Origin: Paraphaeosphaeria minitans
Lineage: Eukaryota > Ascomycota > Dothideomycetes > Pleosporales > Didymosphaeriaceae
Reading direction: 5' to 3'
Assembly (NCBI GenBank): GCA_015832175.1
Contig: WJXW01000008.1
Span: 1 to 64,000 of the forward strand
Length of the DNA stretch: 64,000 bases
Shown here in pieces: positions 32,998 to 46,572 of this stretch. Every line of letters starts with the position of its first letter. Within the stretch, counting starts at the first letter, position 1. A program made the position numbers and the translations under genes. The notes beneath the pieces are model-generated. The model was not told the origin of the DNA. It made no database searches and saw nothing but the letters and a program-made list of their open reading frames with translations.

Positions 32998-33353
32998 GTA
33001 TAGAGGGCGCTCTTTAATCTTAAAGACTATAGGCGTTAGTTATTATAATATTACCCTAGACTTCTTAGCTTCCTTAGAGACATCCCTTATTATAGGACTC
33101 TAAGGCTAGAGCTTAGGGCTAGAGAAGGTGAAGAAGTTAAACTTATTATTATTACTATAAGGTAGGGAGATACTAAAGAGCTGTACACCCTCTTTTTCTA
33201 TAGTAGGTAGTAGGCGCAAGATTGTTAATAGGTAGTAGATAGGGTATAAGGGGACTTTATTAAGAATATTAACTATATACTACACGCAGCGCGTTATTAT
33301 AGCTACTATAAGGTGTAGATATAATATAATACTTACTAGACTAGTTTAAGGTA
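32998..33353 (-). pseudogene. Gene A fragment in copy 2
   Basis: N-terminal third of gene A only, matching 20,427-20,785. The copy-1 ATG has become ATA-type (gtatctcta in place of gcatctcta on the plus strand). The cut marks the left edge of copy 2. Confidence 0.6.
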
Positions 33354-36326
33354 TCTCTAATATTATAAATATTATAAGAGGGTATATTAGCGCACTTTAT
33401 AAATTGTAAGGTAGGCTAAAGAGCTAGTTTCTACACGCGTAATACATAAGTTCACCTCCTATTTATTTATTATTAATAAGAGTACTTAGCCTATATTAGC
33501 GCTAAGGAACATTAATAAAAGAACTTAGGCAGTATTTACGCTAGTTAACTATAGAGGCGTAGTTATATACTAAGTTTTTTTATTATATTACTAGGCCTAG
33601 CCTCGCCTAAATTATTGCAAATTACTATTTATATTTACACTATTACCCTTTATATCACAGTCTACTAAATCCTAGGCATAGCGCTTATAGCTATATCTAG
33701 GGTTTAGGTGTACTAGCCTTAGAAGCTCTTACTCTACTTTTTAACTTTACTACTACACTCTTTCTTAATCTATATAGGCTAGCTAGTCTTAGCTAAAGTA
33801 CGCTTAGTAATTAAAACCTACGTAAACTAGTTAATATTAAAGTGTAAGGAGGTTACTCTAATATAAGTATACGCGTTAGCGCTTTACTAGACTATATTTT
33901 CTATATATTACCCTTACCGCCTCGCCTAAGTTATTATATATTACTGTCACCTAGTGCTAATTCGCGCTGTCTTTTGTTACTCTGTGTTAATTTACTTATT
34001 TCTCTTTACTTAGCCTGGTAGAGCGCCTTATATTAAAGTTAATAAGAGATTACTTTATATTTGGCTCTATAGGGCGACTACCCTACTTCTGTATCCTTTA
34101 GACCTTTACTAGATATAACGTCTCTAGTATAGATAAGCGTAGTAGTAGTAGGAGGTATATACCTTAATAAGATGTTCTAATTACATAGAAAATGGCCTAT
34201 GCTTATATCTACTCTTAGGGTGTTACACTCTATCTAGTCTACTTCTACTACCTTACTAATAAATAGGTGGTATATAAGGGATAGAACTATACTCTTCTAT
34301 AGATTTCTAAGTATAGGTATTATTCTTTTGTAATATTTTACTGTGTAGTTATTTTTTTAACGTCTAGAGTAGTAGATCTAGCTTCTAAAAAAAACTAAGC
34401 ACGCTAAGCTTTAAATCTATTATATAGACTTACTTTCTTAAAGGTACTTATTATAGGAGGCTATAGAAGACTCTATTCTATTTATAGGCTAACTATAACA
34501 GTGCGTAAGGCAGAGCGGGTATAGTGTTAAAGTTCTTATAGGCATGTATATAGGTGTTCCCTATAGGCTCTAAAGTTTAAGCTACTAGCCCTAGAGAGCT
34601 CTACGTAAACTGTTCCCTCTTAATTTACTATATATAGCGCTAGTTTACATTAATCTAGGCCTTTGCTTATATAGCCCTCTTTTTTACCTAATCCTATATA
34701 GTAAAGTAGTAGTGTATTTACATTCTTACTATCTGTAAGTTAATATAGTAGTAATTTACGCTACTTTTTCTTTATTAGCGTTAATTTACATAAACTAGCG
34801 TTAATATCCCTAATTTATATAATTAGAAGGTCTTACTACCTATACTAGCTCTATTAATTATATTATAATATAGCCCCTATAGCTATACCGCATCCTTATC
34901 CTGTAGATAACGACTTCTTATCTATAGGGTATAGCTAAACGTCCTTAGATAAGGAATAAGCGGCATATCTAGATCTTTGCTATCTATAGGGCATGCCTAT
35001 AAATCCTCTAATAAAGAATAGGCGGCTTATCTAAGTGCTTGCTATGTATTAGGGTTAGTATAGACTTAGTGCTAATTTACGCTACTTTTTATTAATTCGC
35101 ATTAATTTACGTTAATTTAAGGAATAAGCGGCTTATCTATATCTTTTTTATCTATAGGGCATGCCTGCAAGTTCTCTAATAAAGAATAGGCGGCTTATTT
35201 AGGTGCTTGCTATATATTAGGGTTAGTACTAACTTAGTGCTAATACACCTTACTTTGCATTAGTTCGCGTAAATTTACGTTAAGATAGCCTATTTACCTA
35301 AGTGCGAGATGCTTATCTATGTCTTTATTATTTATAATCTAAAGCGTAGTCTCTAGGTAGAATAGTTTTAATACTTCTATATAGATCCTTGCAATTTGCA
35401 AGTTAATATAGTAGTAATTTACACTGCTTCCTATTAATTCGCGTTAATTGGCGTTAATTTACGTTAATTTGTGTTAATTTGCGTTACTAGGACCTTTACT
35501 TACAAAGCCCTCTTTCTTATATAATATAGTATAGTAAAGCAGTAGCTTATTCGTATCTATAAGTCTATATAGTGGCAATTTGCGCTACTTCTTAGTAATT
35601 AGCGTTAATTACTATTAAGTTAAGGAATAAGTGGCTTATCTAGATCCTTTCTATTTATAGGGTATGCCTATAAGTCCTAGTAAGTTATAAGCGGCCTATC
35701 TAGGTCCTTACTTTCTATATAATTACTATAGAATTAGTGCCAATCTATCCTACTTTCTATTAATTTGCGTTAATTTGTATTAGTTCGTATATATTAGTCC
35801 TATCTATGCTGGCTTTGGCCACACAGGTTAGTAGGGAGCTGGCTGTAACTTAATAAATATAGTAGTGTGTCTTAGAGATACGCCTAGCTCTACGTTTATA
35901 TACTTCTTTTTTTATATACTACGCTAGGTAGCTGCGCTTAATGTAAGAGAAAGTACACTTACTTATAAATAACTATTTAAACTAGACACAATTTGTGTAT
36001 AGTTTAAATAGTTAGTTTAATATAAGTACACAGATTAGCGCTTTATAGTACTATATCTTAGAGATTCGCACCTTACTATCTTGCCTAAATTATTATAAAT
36101 TACTATTACTTAATACTAGTTTACGTTAAGTTAATTTACTTTAGTTTACGTATTTACTATTAGTTTAAATACTTTAGTAGTGTTATAAGTATTAATTACA
36201 CTAGCGCGTGGGTTATAAATATATAGTAGAGTATAAGTATAGGTGCTTAGCGCGTTGCTATATCTTCCCTACCTACTACTTTCTATTCTACCTCTTTCTA
36301 TTTTACCTACTACTTCCCGCTTAAAT
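33354..36326. repeat. Iteron-like region, copy 2
   Basis: Counterpart of 20,786-23,766. The gtGCTAATTTACGCTACTT and ATTCGCGTTAATT words recur at about 35065, 35235, 35405, 35575 and 35745, again roughly 170 bases apart. It also contains the 14-bp inverted repeat at 35970-35983 / 36001-36014. No gene is visible. Confidence 0.6.
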
Positions 36327-38084
36327 ATATATTAAATAGCTGTCCTTAAGGATACTACTACTTACTATAATAGTAGCCCCTATAGCTTTCTTTTAGCTGC
36401 TAAAGGTTGCGTTCTTTATAACTTTAGTTATAACCCCCCTAATAAAGCGTATAAACAGCTCTTCGTACACTAGCTTACTATTCTACTATACTTGTAAAGC
36501 TTATAAACCCCCTATTACAGCGCTAGATAGTTACTTCTTAATAACGCTAGCCACTATAAGCTAGTCTTAATCGTTCTATTACTCCTATCTACTATTAGTC
36601 TAATTTGCTAAATACTCCCCCCTAATACGCTGCCTAATAACGCGTAGTAATATCTTATTACTACTATTTAGTAACTTACTGTAGATCCTAACTATTAGAA
36701 CACTAATAATAATAACGTTAAAGACCTAAGTAGGGTGCCTCCTTTAGCCTAAGAGCCCTCCTTAAGGCGTATATAGTAGCCTTTTATCTCTACTTCTACC
36801 TCTTTACCTACTAAGTAGGTCTACTTCTAACTGCTATCCTATCTCTCTTCTACGCAGAGCCCTACGTCCTAGGTGTTACCTGCCTATATTAGGGCGATAA
36901 CCTATAATAACTACTACACAGAATAGGACTACTAACATAAGTAGGTAGCCCGCTAGTAGCGTAGAAAGGTAGTTAAGCTAGGTCTACTTTACCCTCTCTT
37001 AAACGCTAGCTAGGTAAAAGTTAATACCTATAATAGTATTACGCTAGAAGATAAGCCTAATATTACCTAGATCTTTAAGTAAAATATTAGAAAGGAAGAT
37101 AATAAAGGTAAAAGGCGTAACCTAATAACTATAGCTACTAGCCTTTACGTAACTACTACCTATATACTAAATTACGCATAGTTACTTAGTAATAAGACTA
37201 TATAATAATATACTACTACTTTCCTCTCTATCTAGCGCTCTTATAGTAGCCCTTTCCCTATTTTTAGCTAGCTAGGGGTATTGCTAGTGGGCAAAGCAGG
37301 TACTATATAGGTAATATAGGCTATATTCTACGCACCTAGAAGTGTAGTAGATAAAACCTTTACTACTATATACTATCTAGTTAAGCACTATAAGTGCTGT
37401 ATAGCAGTTATATATATTAAATACTACTAGGTAATAGCCTTCTATAGGCGTGCCTACGCTAATAAAATAGCTAAGCTAGTAGTAGAGAAAGTGCTACCTA
37501 AGTAATATAATAGTAAGGCTATTACTACACTTATCTAAATAGTTATACCTCTTAGCTATAAGCTACCTATATTAGTGTAGAATACGTAGAAGCTGCGCCT
37601 AAACTAAGCTACTTAGTAGTATAATACTGCTAAAACCCTTAACTAGGGCTTTTTATGCCTAATCCCTAGCAACGTTACCTATAAATAGGTAAAGTAGACG
37701 CTACGCGTTAGAGAGTAAAACCTCTAGCTAGAGGTAGTAAAGAAGGTTAATCTAGAGGTATACTAGGTAAGCTAGAGGCTAAGTGCGTAGTTAGGTATAA
37801 ATAGGTTAGTGGGTAAGCCTATTAGTGATAAGAATACGCTACTTATTAAGGTAGTCGCACCTACGCTACCTACATAAATAGAGGAGGCTACTAATAGCGA
37901 AGAGGAGAGTAAGGAGGGTAAAGAGGGTAAGGAGGGTAAAGAAGGCAAGGAGGGTAAGGAAGGTAAAGGTAAGGGCGAGGGTAAAAAGGGCAAGGATAGT
38001 AGGGATAATAAAGGTAAAGGTAATACTAAGCTTATACTAGCTTACTTACTGCGGCTAAGCCTAGTAGATATATTTATACTTTAA
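36327..38084 (+). pseudogene. Gene B, copy 2
   Basis: Same frame as gene B over about 586 codons, ending at TAA 38082-38084. The start codon is ATA instead of ATG, and there are more RIP stops than in copy 1. The KEG repeat segment (about 37910-38000) has a different unit arrangement. The ORF visible on the opposite strand here is a shadow of this repeat. Confidence 0.5.
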
Positions 38085-38428
38085 GAGTAGTCTTTTTAGC
38101 TTAGTATTACTTCCTTTTGTAACGTATTTAATTACTATTACTAGGGGTTATAAATACACTCCTGCTTACGCTAGACGTATACCTAACGCTCTTCTATTCT
38201 ATTTTAAACCCTAATATGTTTACAAGACAGCCTCTTCCCCTAATTTACCTTACTTATGCCCTATATAATAGATATAGATTCTTATATTTTCTTTAGTCCT
38301 ATAGTATGCGTTACCCACTTTAAACCTTCTATTATTGTGTCTATATTACATTTAAATTAGTATTGTGGAAGGGGTTCTACTAGCTCCCTAGCTAGGGCAG
38401 TTCTACTATAACTCTATATAGCGCTTAG

Positions 38429-39975
38429 ATATATAGTAGGTCCGCGTTAGCTAGTTAAGGCTAAGAATAATCCTTCCTGCCTTATAGTTATTACTAAAAT
38501 TAACAACACTAATAAAGTGTTACTAGAATATATTAGTACTCTTAGGATCCTAGTCCTTACCCTTAATTACTTTAATGTTATAACTCTACAGCTCTTTTGC
38601 CTTTAGGCACTTATCCTATAGGATCGCCCACGTATCTTAAATAGCGAATTTATTAATACATAAAGCGTCTTTTAATAGTCTAGTTCTAATCTAGTTAGAT
38701 ACTAGTATTATCCACCTAGGGTAGTAATTTAGTAGGAGAAGGCAGGACTAGTAGTTACCTTTACTCTATTTATTTCCTATCTAAACCTAATAGGACATAA
38801 TAGTGTTCCTTATGTAGGTTGTCTTTTATCTAGTAATAATAGCACATTAATCCTAAAATGCTCTATTTAACTTATTTGTTCTATAAAGGATAGCTAAAAG
38901 TAATAGTAGTGCTCTTTAAATAGTATAAATTAAGTTCTAGTGTAGTTCTCTTAGACTTCTAGGATGTTATCTGTTAAAGCTAAGTACTCTATAATATTCT
39001 GCTAGGTCTACTCCTAGTAAGGCTATAAATAAAGCGTTAGTAGCTTCTCTATATTATTAACTAACACGTGGTAGAAGAAGACAAAAATCTTCTAGAGCAG
39101 TCCTATATAGTAGAGGCAAAGGTCTTAGTATAGCTCTAGTAGAGTAAGGGGAATATTAGTCTTATACTCCTATATTACTCTCCTATAGGCGTAGCGGGAG
39201 GCTTTACTAGTAATATTTTGCTATATTCTAGCTATACTCTTTATAGTTATATAGAGATAATATAACTTTAGATTACCTATAGTAGTTAGTATAGCTATAT
39301 AGCGTAAAGCCTCTGCTAATGTAGACGTGTTACTAAACACTTATAGGACACCTATGTAGGTAATTTAGGGATTTATAGAAATAGAGGGTGCACTAGCTAT
39401 AGCTACTAATTACTCCTACTTTACTTTCTTAGCCTATTGCGACGCTTCCTAGAGTTAATCTATAAATCTACTACTAGTAGGAGCAAATATAGGTATAGGG
39501 TCTACGCTAGATTTAGCTGCGATCTTAACTTTTTTAGTAGTGGCTTTAGAGCTATATAAGTTAGTAGATAGTTTAACTACAAATTTATAAGTAAGATAAA
39601 GGTTTTAGAATATAGGTAGTATAGAGGGGAAAAGCTATTAGCAATCTACGCCTTTTACTTACTTACTATAATAGCGCGTCCTTAATTCTTTACTTATATT
39701 TACAACGTAGAGTTTATATTCTTAGCGTAGGTGTTAGTGCACGTTATGGCTTATAGAGGACCTAGTGGCGACATAGGTACAGTAATAATAGTAATAAGCG
39801 TTAGGGATAATATATAGGCTAGGAAAGGCTAGTACTAAGGTTTTAGGAACTATAAATTCTTTGTATTTTTCTTATAGTAGTGGGTGAAGGTTCCTAAGCT
39901 TATTAACACTTTCTTAGATAACGCGCCTCTCTTTACTAGTTATTTCTTATCTGTACTTCTTATTAAAATAAGAAA
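38429..39975 (-). pseudogene. Gene C fragment, copy 2
   Basis: Two joined pieces of gene C: about 38,429-38,855 (extreme C-terminal region) and about 38,855-39,975 (N-terminal region before the recombinase-like block). The whole helicase core is missing through the 3.3-kb deletion. The remaining start region lies beyond the retrotransposon at 46,573-46,670, where the former ATG is now ATA. Confidence 0.6.
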
Positions 39976-39980
39976 ACACC

Positions 39981-40391
39981 TGTTACGTACCAGATAACAA
40001 CGTGGGACTCGGGCGCTTATAAAGGTGTGATGAGGCGACGATAGGGTTATGAACGTAATAAAAAGACGCCAAGTAACTTAGATTAGGTCACGTGATGTGC
40101 TTAGTTGCTTAGCGGCACTAAGTAGCAGAGCTAGTCACGTAAGGTGCTTAGTTGCTTAGTGGCACTAAGCAGCGGAGCAGCCTTAGTATATAGGAACGTA
40201 AGGATGGGCTCTCTATACTTATGTTTAATCTGTTTATTAATCTATTGTTTGGATTCTAGCAGACTAAATTATTAACTTGTTACACTTTGCAAGATACTAT
40301 TGTATTAATAAGACTTTCTACCTTCTATAAGTACTCCTGCCTAAGAACCAACCTTAACCCTTTAGGACTAGCTACCCTCTTGGATTTAATA
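39981..40391 (+). repeat. Left LTR of chromovirus 1
   Basis: Begins TGTTACG and ends TTTAATA (the expected CA end changed to TA by RIP). It is 411 bp, equal in length to the right LTR, with many transition differences from it. A TATA-like agtatatagg lies in its middle. Two related segments inside contain cttagttgcttag plus a nearby gcactaag. Confidence 0.93.
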
Positions 40392-40419
40392 TTTTAAACA
40401 CCCTTAACATAAGTACTTC

Positions 40420-42290
40420 ATGAACTCCTACCTCTTCCACAGCTTTAGGTGCCGCTAAGATTACTCCTATAAAGGATAGTAGTAAGGCGCATAAACCTAA
40501 TCTCTACTTTAGCGAACGATCTTAAACTAACGTCTAGATTCTCTAGTTAGACCTCTACTTTTTTAACTTAGACAAACCCCTTAAAGACAAAAAGAAGGTT
40601 ATTTTTACAGCAACATATATGCGAGGAGATATAGGATTATAGATCCATCCCTACCTTAAAAAGTACCTAAGAATGGACCATGATAATAATAACAATAATT
40701 ACGTAAATAAGCACGCTAATGCAGTTAATATTATTAAGAATTATAATAACTTTAAGAAATGCCTTAAATAACTTTTTAGAATTACTAACAAGGACTTTAT
40801 TGCAAAAGTAAAGATTTAGACTATAACTTAGAAATAATTAGTAGCTAAGTATACAGCCAAGTTTTGTAGGTACGCTGTGTAGCTTAACTAGGACGATAAA
40901 TCTCTTTAGGACATGTATAAACAAGGACTTAAATAGAAACTATGTGAGGAACTCTTGCGTAGTGGTGCACAAATTGCTAACCTTAAAGAACTGTACGAGG
41001 AAACTATTAGGATTAATAGAGAATGGTTTTTACTGCAATAGGAGCTCCACTAAAACCCTAGGGCGATAAGCTTTAGACAACCAGTAAAAATAGTTTATAA
41101 GAACCCTGTTAGAATTGTTTAAAAGCAACAGCTAAGGAACTACTAGAGATATAAACTAATAGAAGATGTCTAGTTTAACTACATGGATAAAGGAAAAGGA
41201 GGAAGGATAGGCCTTAAGTAGCCTAATAAATGCGTCTCTAATAAAAGTTAACAATTAATAACTAAGACCTGTAAATGCTTTATATGTGGTAAACTGGGCC
41301 ACATAGCCAGAAACTGTAGATTAAAGAACAAAGTCTATTAAACTAAGTTAAATGTACTAACTATTAAGAACTAAGAACCTAATAAGGAATAGGAAGTTGT
41401 TACAACGCTATTTAGTTACTAACGCGTTACACTAGAGTAAAGTAAGCGACTAGATTTACCTAACTCATAATTATATAAAGATCTAGAAGACAACTCTAAT
41501 ATATACCACAACGTAGAAGACGTAGAAGAGATACTAAGATCTCCTACTCCTCACCTATAAAGTAGGTAGGAAGAAGATAACCCTATGTCACCTAAGTATA
41601 AACCAAATGTTTAGGACTACATGGAACCCTACTAGGCACTAAAAGGAATACAACCCTATAAAAATAAGAAGTTAGACTACGTACTAAAGTACTATCTGGA
41701 CTACTGAAATCCTACACACTAATTCTGTATATGGACGTATTGCGAAGAACTAATATGCGCATAATATAAGGTAGAGAAAGAGGAGAATAAGAAATAACCT
41801 AAAAGGAAATTACGCTGTAGATAGATATGGACAGACTACCCTATCGCAGCTTACGACAAACACCTCTAGGATAAATAATAAGTGAAATACTTTCCTTACC
41901 TTACGCTAAAGGGCAATAAATGCTGTAACATACTTATTAATAGAGACTATATATAACTATACTAGTACACATGTCTAAACTAAGACTATAAATACTACTA
42001 TATGGCTAAACATTTGGACAGCTTTGTAAACTACCCTATGTAAGAAGCAATAATAGAGCTACTAATTTAACTAGTATATAGGAATAGTGAAGACTGCGGA
42101 AGGAAAAACAGAAGAACATCCTTGTAGGAAGAAGAAGAAGAAGACAATCTACATAAGCTACGTACTTAAGAATAACAATAGAAGCGGATGCTTAGAAACG
42201 CATACTAGGCACTAGAACTTAACTATAACCTACACGAACAGACGTCTTTTTTAGGCCTAAACTTAGACGAGAAAACGCTTTTATTAAATT
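40420..42290 (+). pseudogene. gag of chromovirus 1
   Basis: Degraded capsid/nucleocapsid frame following the left LTR. A single CCHC knuckle at 41,276-41,317 reads CFICGKLGHIARNC with all four ligands intact. The downstream part is Gln/Arg-rich. Both ends are approximate, since stops and the pol frame overlap around 42.3 kb. The product would package the element RNA. Confidence 0.75.
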
Positions 42291-45200
42291 AAATGCTATA
42301 GTAAGCATAGTATTAGTTAAGCTACTAGTACAGCTTAAAGGAATATAGGCTTAAGCTCTTGTAAACTTAAGAGCAGAAAGGAACTTTATATTTTATTAGA
42401 TAGTAAGATAAGCAGGACTTATAATATTAGAGAAAAAAGTACCCTATATTATCTATGTCGCGAATAGATCCCTAATGCCTAAGACACCTTAAATATACTA
42501 GGAGGTCACTACTATAATAATAGTCCAAGGATATAGAGAGGAACTTACCTTAGATGTTTTACTAGGATCTAAGTATAAGTTAGTCTTAGGATTACCTTAG
42601 TTAACAATACACAACCTGCAGATTAACTAGGGTATAAAGAAAATATCGTTTAAACGCTACAATTATATATTATAAGTAAAGCCTACGCATTAACTAAAAA
42701 TAATAGTAAATAAGGAAGTTATTAACAACATAATACTATAATAGACAGTTAAAAAACAGAAGCACACCTTAGTAGACACTGGCAGGAACTACTAGGTTAA
42801 GAAGCGTAAGAAGGAGGATAATAGTACACCTCTCACCTTACTACAAGAGTACAGGAAATGGATACATATGTTTACGGAAAAGGAAGGAAAAGCAAACCTA
42901 CCTAAATATTAACCCTAGGATCTTACAATAGACCTGGAAGAAGGGAAGACGCTACCCTTTGGACCACTATACAGTAAGACAGGAGAAGAACTCCTTAAAG
43001 AACGTAATTTCATTAAGACAAACCTTAAGAAAGGATATATATAACTATTAAAGTCACTAGCAGTAAGCCCTTTTATGTTTGTTAAGAAAAAGGATAGATT
43101 AGACAGACTATGCGTTAACTACTAATAACTTAACAATATAACAATAAAGAACTAATATCCACTACCAAATATTATAGAGCTACGAGATCGACTATCTTAA
43201 GCCAAGATATTCACAATAATGGATCTAAGAGACGGTTACCACCTTATACGAATTAAGAAGGGTGAAGAATAGAAAACAGCGTTTTAATTACGCTATAGAC
43301 TATTTAAGTATAAAGTTATGCTATTTAGACTTACAAACGCACTAGTAGCTTTTATAGCACTTATTAACAACGTACTCTGTAAACATCTAGACATATTTAT
43401 TATCGCGTATATAGACGATATCCTTGTCTTTTCCAAAAACAAATTAGACCACACTAAACATATATAGATAGTACTAAAAGCACTAGACAAAGCATACCTT
43501 CGCATTAAACTTAAGAAATATAAGTTTAACGTTAAACAACTTAAATTCCTAGGACACATTATTACTATAGAAGGAATTGAGATAGCACTAAGTAAAGTTA
43601 AATATATTAAAAACTAGCTAATACTAAAGATAGCCAAGAATATCTAAGAATTCTTAGAATTCTGTGGATTTAATCAACAATTCATCTAAGATTACGTAAA
43701 GGTCACAATACCCTTAATAAATCTTATAAAGAAAGACATACCCTTCGAATAGATAGATAAGTGCAGAATGTTATTCCAACTCCTTAAGACAGTATGTATT
43801 ATAGAACCTATCCTTGTTTATTTTAGAAGCGATAAACCACTACGCTTTAAAACAGACGCTAGTAATCTTACGCTAGGCGCCTACGCTAAATAAGAACATA
43901 ATAGTAAATAGCACCTAATTACCTATTACTTATATAAATTCAATAACGCTAAAACATAATACAACGTACACAACAAAGAACTCTACGCTATTATTAAAGC
44001 TTTAAAGCACTAGAGGATTTATACACTTAGTTATTTAACGCTAGAAATCTATATAGATTATAAGAACCTCCTAAGGTTTATAATAATAAAAGAACTTACG
44101 CTATAACAACAAAGATGGTCGTAAACTACTAGGCAGTATAAGTTTAGAATTATCTATGTAGCTGGGAAAGAAAATGGCAGAGCAGACGCTCTTAGCTAAT
44201 AAAGTAATCTAGCAGGAGAAAAAGTAAAAACCTTCTCCGCAATCCTTTGTAAAGCCAAAGATAGATCTCTAGAGCCAATAGTAGAACTAAATTAACTTTT
44301 AGTAATTAACTAAGAAGTTCCAGAGCATCTACAGACTAAGATTATCTAACAATACTACAATGACCCTATGTATGGACACCTAGGCATTACAAAGACAATG
44401 GAATTTATCTAAAGGAATTACACCTTTAAAGGAATTAAGGAAGCTGTAATAACTTATATCTATAAATGTGTAGAATGCTAAAGAAACAAATACAGCACAT
44501 ATCTTAAATATGGAGAGATATAAGCAATTAGAATACTAACAGCACTATAAGAAGACATCGCTATGGATTTTGTTATAGGAATTCTAAACTCTAAGGATCT
44601 AATAACAGGAATTAAATACAATAGTATACTGGTAGTAGTTTACTAACTAACTAAGTATGTTGAGCTTATTTTATGTCTTAAAAGAATAACAGCAAAGGAA
44701 CTTACTTTTCTTATCCTGGACTAACTAGTTAGACACTATAGAATCCTAAAAACAATTATTAGTAATAGAGATAAGCTCTTCACGTTAAATTATTAGACAA
44801 CGCTCATGGCACTGCTTAGAATGAAATAAAAACTATTAACAGCTTACTATCCATAAACGGACAGACAGACAGAACGTACAAACTAAACTATGGAAACGTA
44901 CCTACGCATCTACTGTAATAGTTAGAAGAATAACTAGATTTTATTACTACCTATGGCACAGTTAGCCTATAATAACAAAGTATTAGCAGTATTAGGATAT
45001 ACACTGTTCTATGTAAACTATAGAAGACACCCACATCTCTTTAACTAACGATTTCCTACAACAATCAAAGCAAAAGAAGCTATAGATATGGTAGAAAATA
45101 TAAAGAAAATACACTAATAACTCTAAGAGAATCTTAAGAAAGCTTAGCAGCAATTAATTTTATACTAAAACTGAAAACAAAAAATAGCACCTTAGCTAAA

Positions 45201-45580
45201 GAAGGGGGATAAAGTATATCTACTTATAAAGAACCTTTAAACTTAAAAGAAGAAACATAAGAAACTAGATTATATTAAGATTGGACTATTTTATATTTCT
45301 AAGCAAATATCACTAGTAAACTATAAGTTGGAACTACTACTAGATGTAAATATACACCTAGTATTCTATGTATTACTACTGGAACTAGCAGACCCCAATA
45401 CACTAGTTAAAACCACCTTCTACTACTAGACTAAGGAAGAAAACGAATTTAAGGTTAAAAGAATTCTAGAATACAATTAGCATGACAATGCGTACTTTGT
45501 TAAGTGGAAAGGTTACCTATATAGCGAAAACACTTAGAAACTAAAGAACTACCTAGGAAACTGTTAATAAAAGATTAAGG
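42290..45580 (+). pseudogene. pol of chromovirus 1 (protease, RT, RNase H, integrase, chromodomain)
   Basis: Degraded polyprotein. The protease region near 42,300-42,620 has lost its catalytic Asp (Asn at that place) and ends near LGLP. The reverse transcriptase, about 43,060-43,560, keeps SPFMFVKKKD, MDLRDGYHL and YIDDILVFS. The RNase H block at about 43,850-44,210 keeps TDAS and HNKELYAI. The integrase HHCC zinc site is at about 44,360-44,490 (GHLG, CVEC); its catalytic core, about 44,560-44,900, has DFV and SNRDKLF. The chromodomain at about 45,440-45,555 has FVKWKGY, which places the element in the chromovirus clade. Many RIP-type stops. Confidence 0.88.
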
Positions 45581-45599
45581 AATTTTATTAACAGACTTA

Positions 45600-46130
45600 C
45601 CTAAGACGGTAACGCTAAGGAATTGTCCTAGAATTCTAGAGGAAGGTTATCTATCGCAGACTATATAGACGTGCTAAGTTTAGCCAGACTAGTGGGCTAA
45701 GTGAGATAGGCTAGGTCCTTCTCTAACTCTAACTCTATTAGCGCAGCACTCTCTACTGTGATAACCTCGCTAGCACGCTTTTTGTTCTACGCTAATTATT
45801 TTAACAACTAATCTTCTTTTGTGCGCGCTACGCGTAGGGCTTTAAACGCCGCGTCCTATTCTTTTTGTGTCTCTAATATTTACGCCTCTAATTTCTTCTT
45901 CTTAGCAATTAACCGCAAGAACTTATTTCTAGTAACAGCCACATTATATTTTAAGCCTTGTTTCTAACACTTACTACACTTCCCTAAGCTAATATAGACT
46001 TTGTAAACGCGAGAATGCGACTTGTAGAAGGAGTACTTTAATACTATAACTACTCTGTAGTTTTTAATAGTAGAGATAAGGCTGTAACAACGCTTTGTGG
46101 AATTATAGTTAGCAGGTATAATTCTTTAGG
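45600..46130 (-). pseudogene. Antisense Cys-cluster/coiled-coil frame in the 3' region of chromovirus 1
   Basis: On the strand opposite gag-pol, between chromodomain and right LTR, a frame with RIP-type stops reads through KCSKC (about 45,975), then a Lys/Glu/Leu-rich segment (NKFLRLIAKKKKLEA and following) typical of a coiled coil. The equivalent place in chromovirus 2 holds a homologous frame although the nucleotide sequence there has diverged. Short Cys-cluster plus coiled-coil proteins occur in fungal repeats. The function is unknown. Confidence 0.55.
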
Positions 46131-46156
46131 ACGAAGAATAGAAAGGGAGGGGATAA

Positions 46157-46567
46157 TGTTACATACTAGATAACAACGTAGGACTTAGGCGCTTATAAAG
46201 GTGTAATAAGGTAATAACAGGGTTACAAATGTAACAAAAAGACGCTAAGTAATTTAGATTAGGTTACGTGATGTGCTTAGTTGCTTAGCGGTACTAAGTA
46301 GTAGAGCTGGTTACGTAAGGTGCTTAGTTGCTTAGTGGCACTAAGTAGCGGAGCAGCCTTAGTATATAGGAACACAAGGATGGGCTCTCTATACTTATGT
46401 TTAATCTGTTTATTAATCTATTGTTTGGATTCTAGCAGACTAAATTATTAACTTGTTACACTTCGCAAGATACTATTGTATTAACAAGACCTTCCACTTT
46501 CCGTAAGTACTCCTGCCTAAGAACTAACCTTAACCCTTTAGGACTAGCTACCCTCTTGGATTTAACA
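46157..46567 (+). repeat. Right LTR of chromovirus 1
   Basis: 411 bp, TGTTACA...TTTAACA, keeping the canonical TG...CA ends. Flanked on the right by the target duplication acacc, followed by the resumed gene C sequence ttacttag. Confidence 0.94.
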
Positions 46568-46572
46568 ACACC

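Larger units (their letters stand above)
39981..46567 (+). mobile_element. Ty3/gypsy chromovirus 1, RIPed, full length
   Basis: 6,587-bp LTR retrotransposon with 411-bp LTRs (39,981-40,391 and 46,157-46,567). Its 5-bp target duplication acacc stands at 39,976-39,980 and 46,568-46,572. Internal order: gag with a CCHC knuckle, protease, reverse transcriptase, RNase H, integrase, chromodomain, then an antisense reading frame before the right LTR. A purine-rich tract (aaagggaggggataa) directly precedes the right LTR. All frames carry RIP-type stops, so it cannot move by itself. It interrupts gene C of composite copy 2. Confidence 0.95.

Noticed and set aside
43293..43559. Minus-strand 88-codon frame (and 59081-59272)
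   Set aside because: Antisense shadows of the reverse transcriptase and integrase regions of the chromoviruses.
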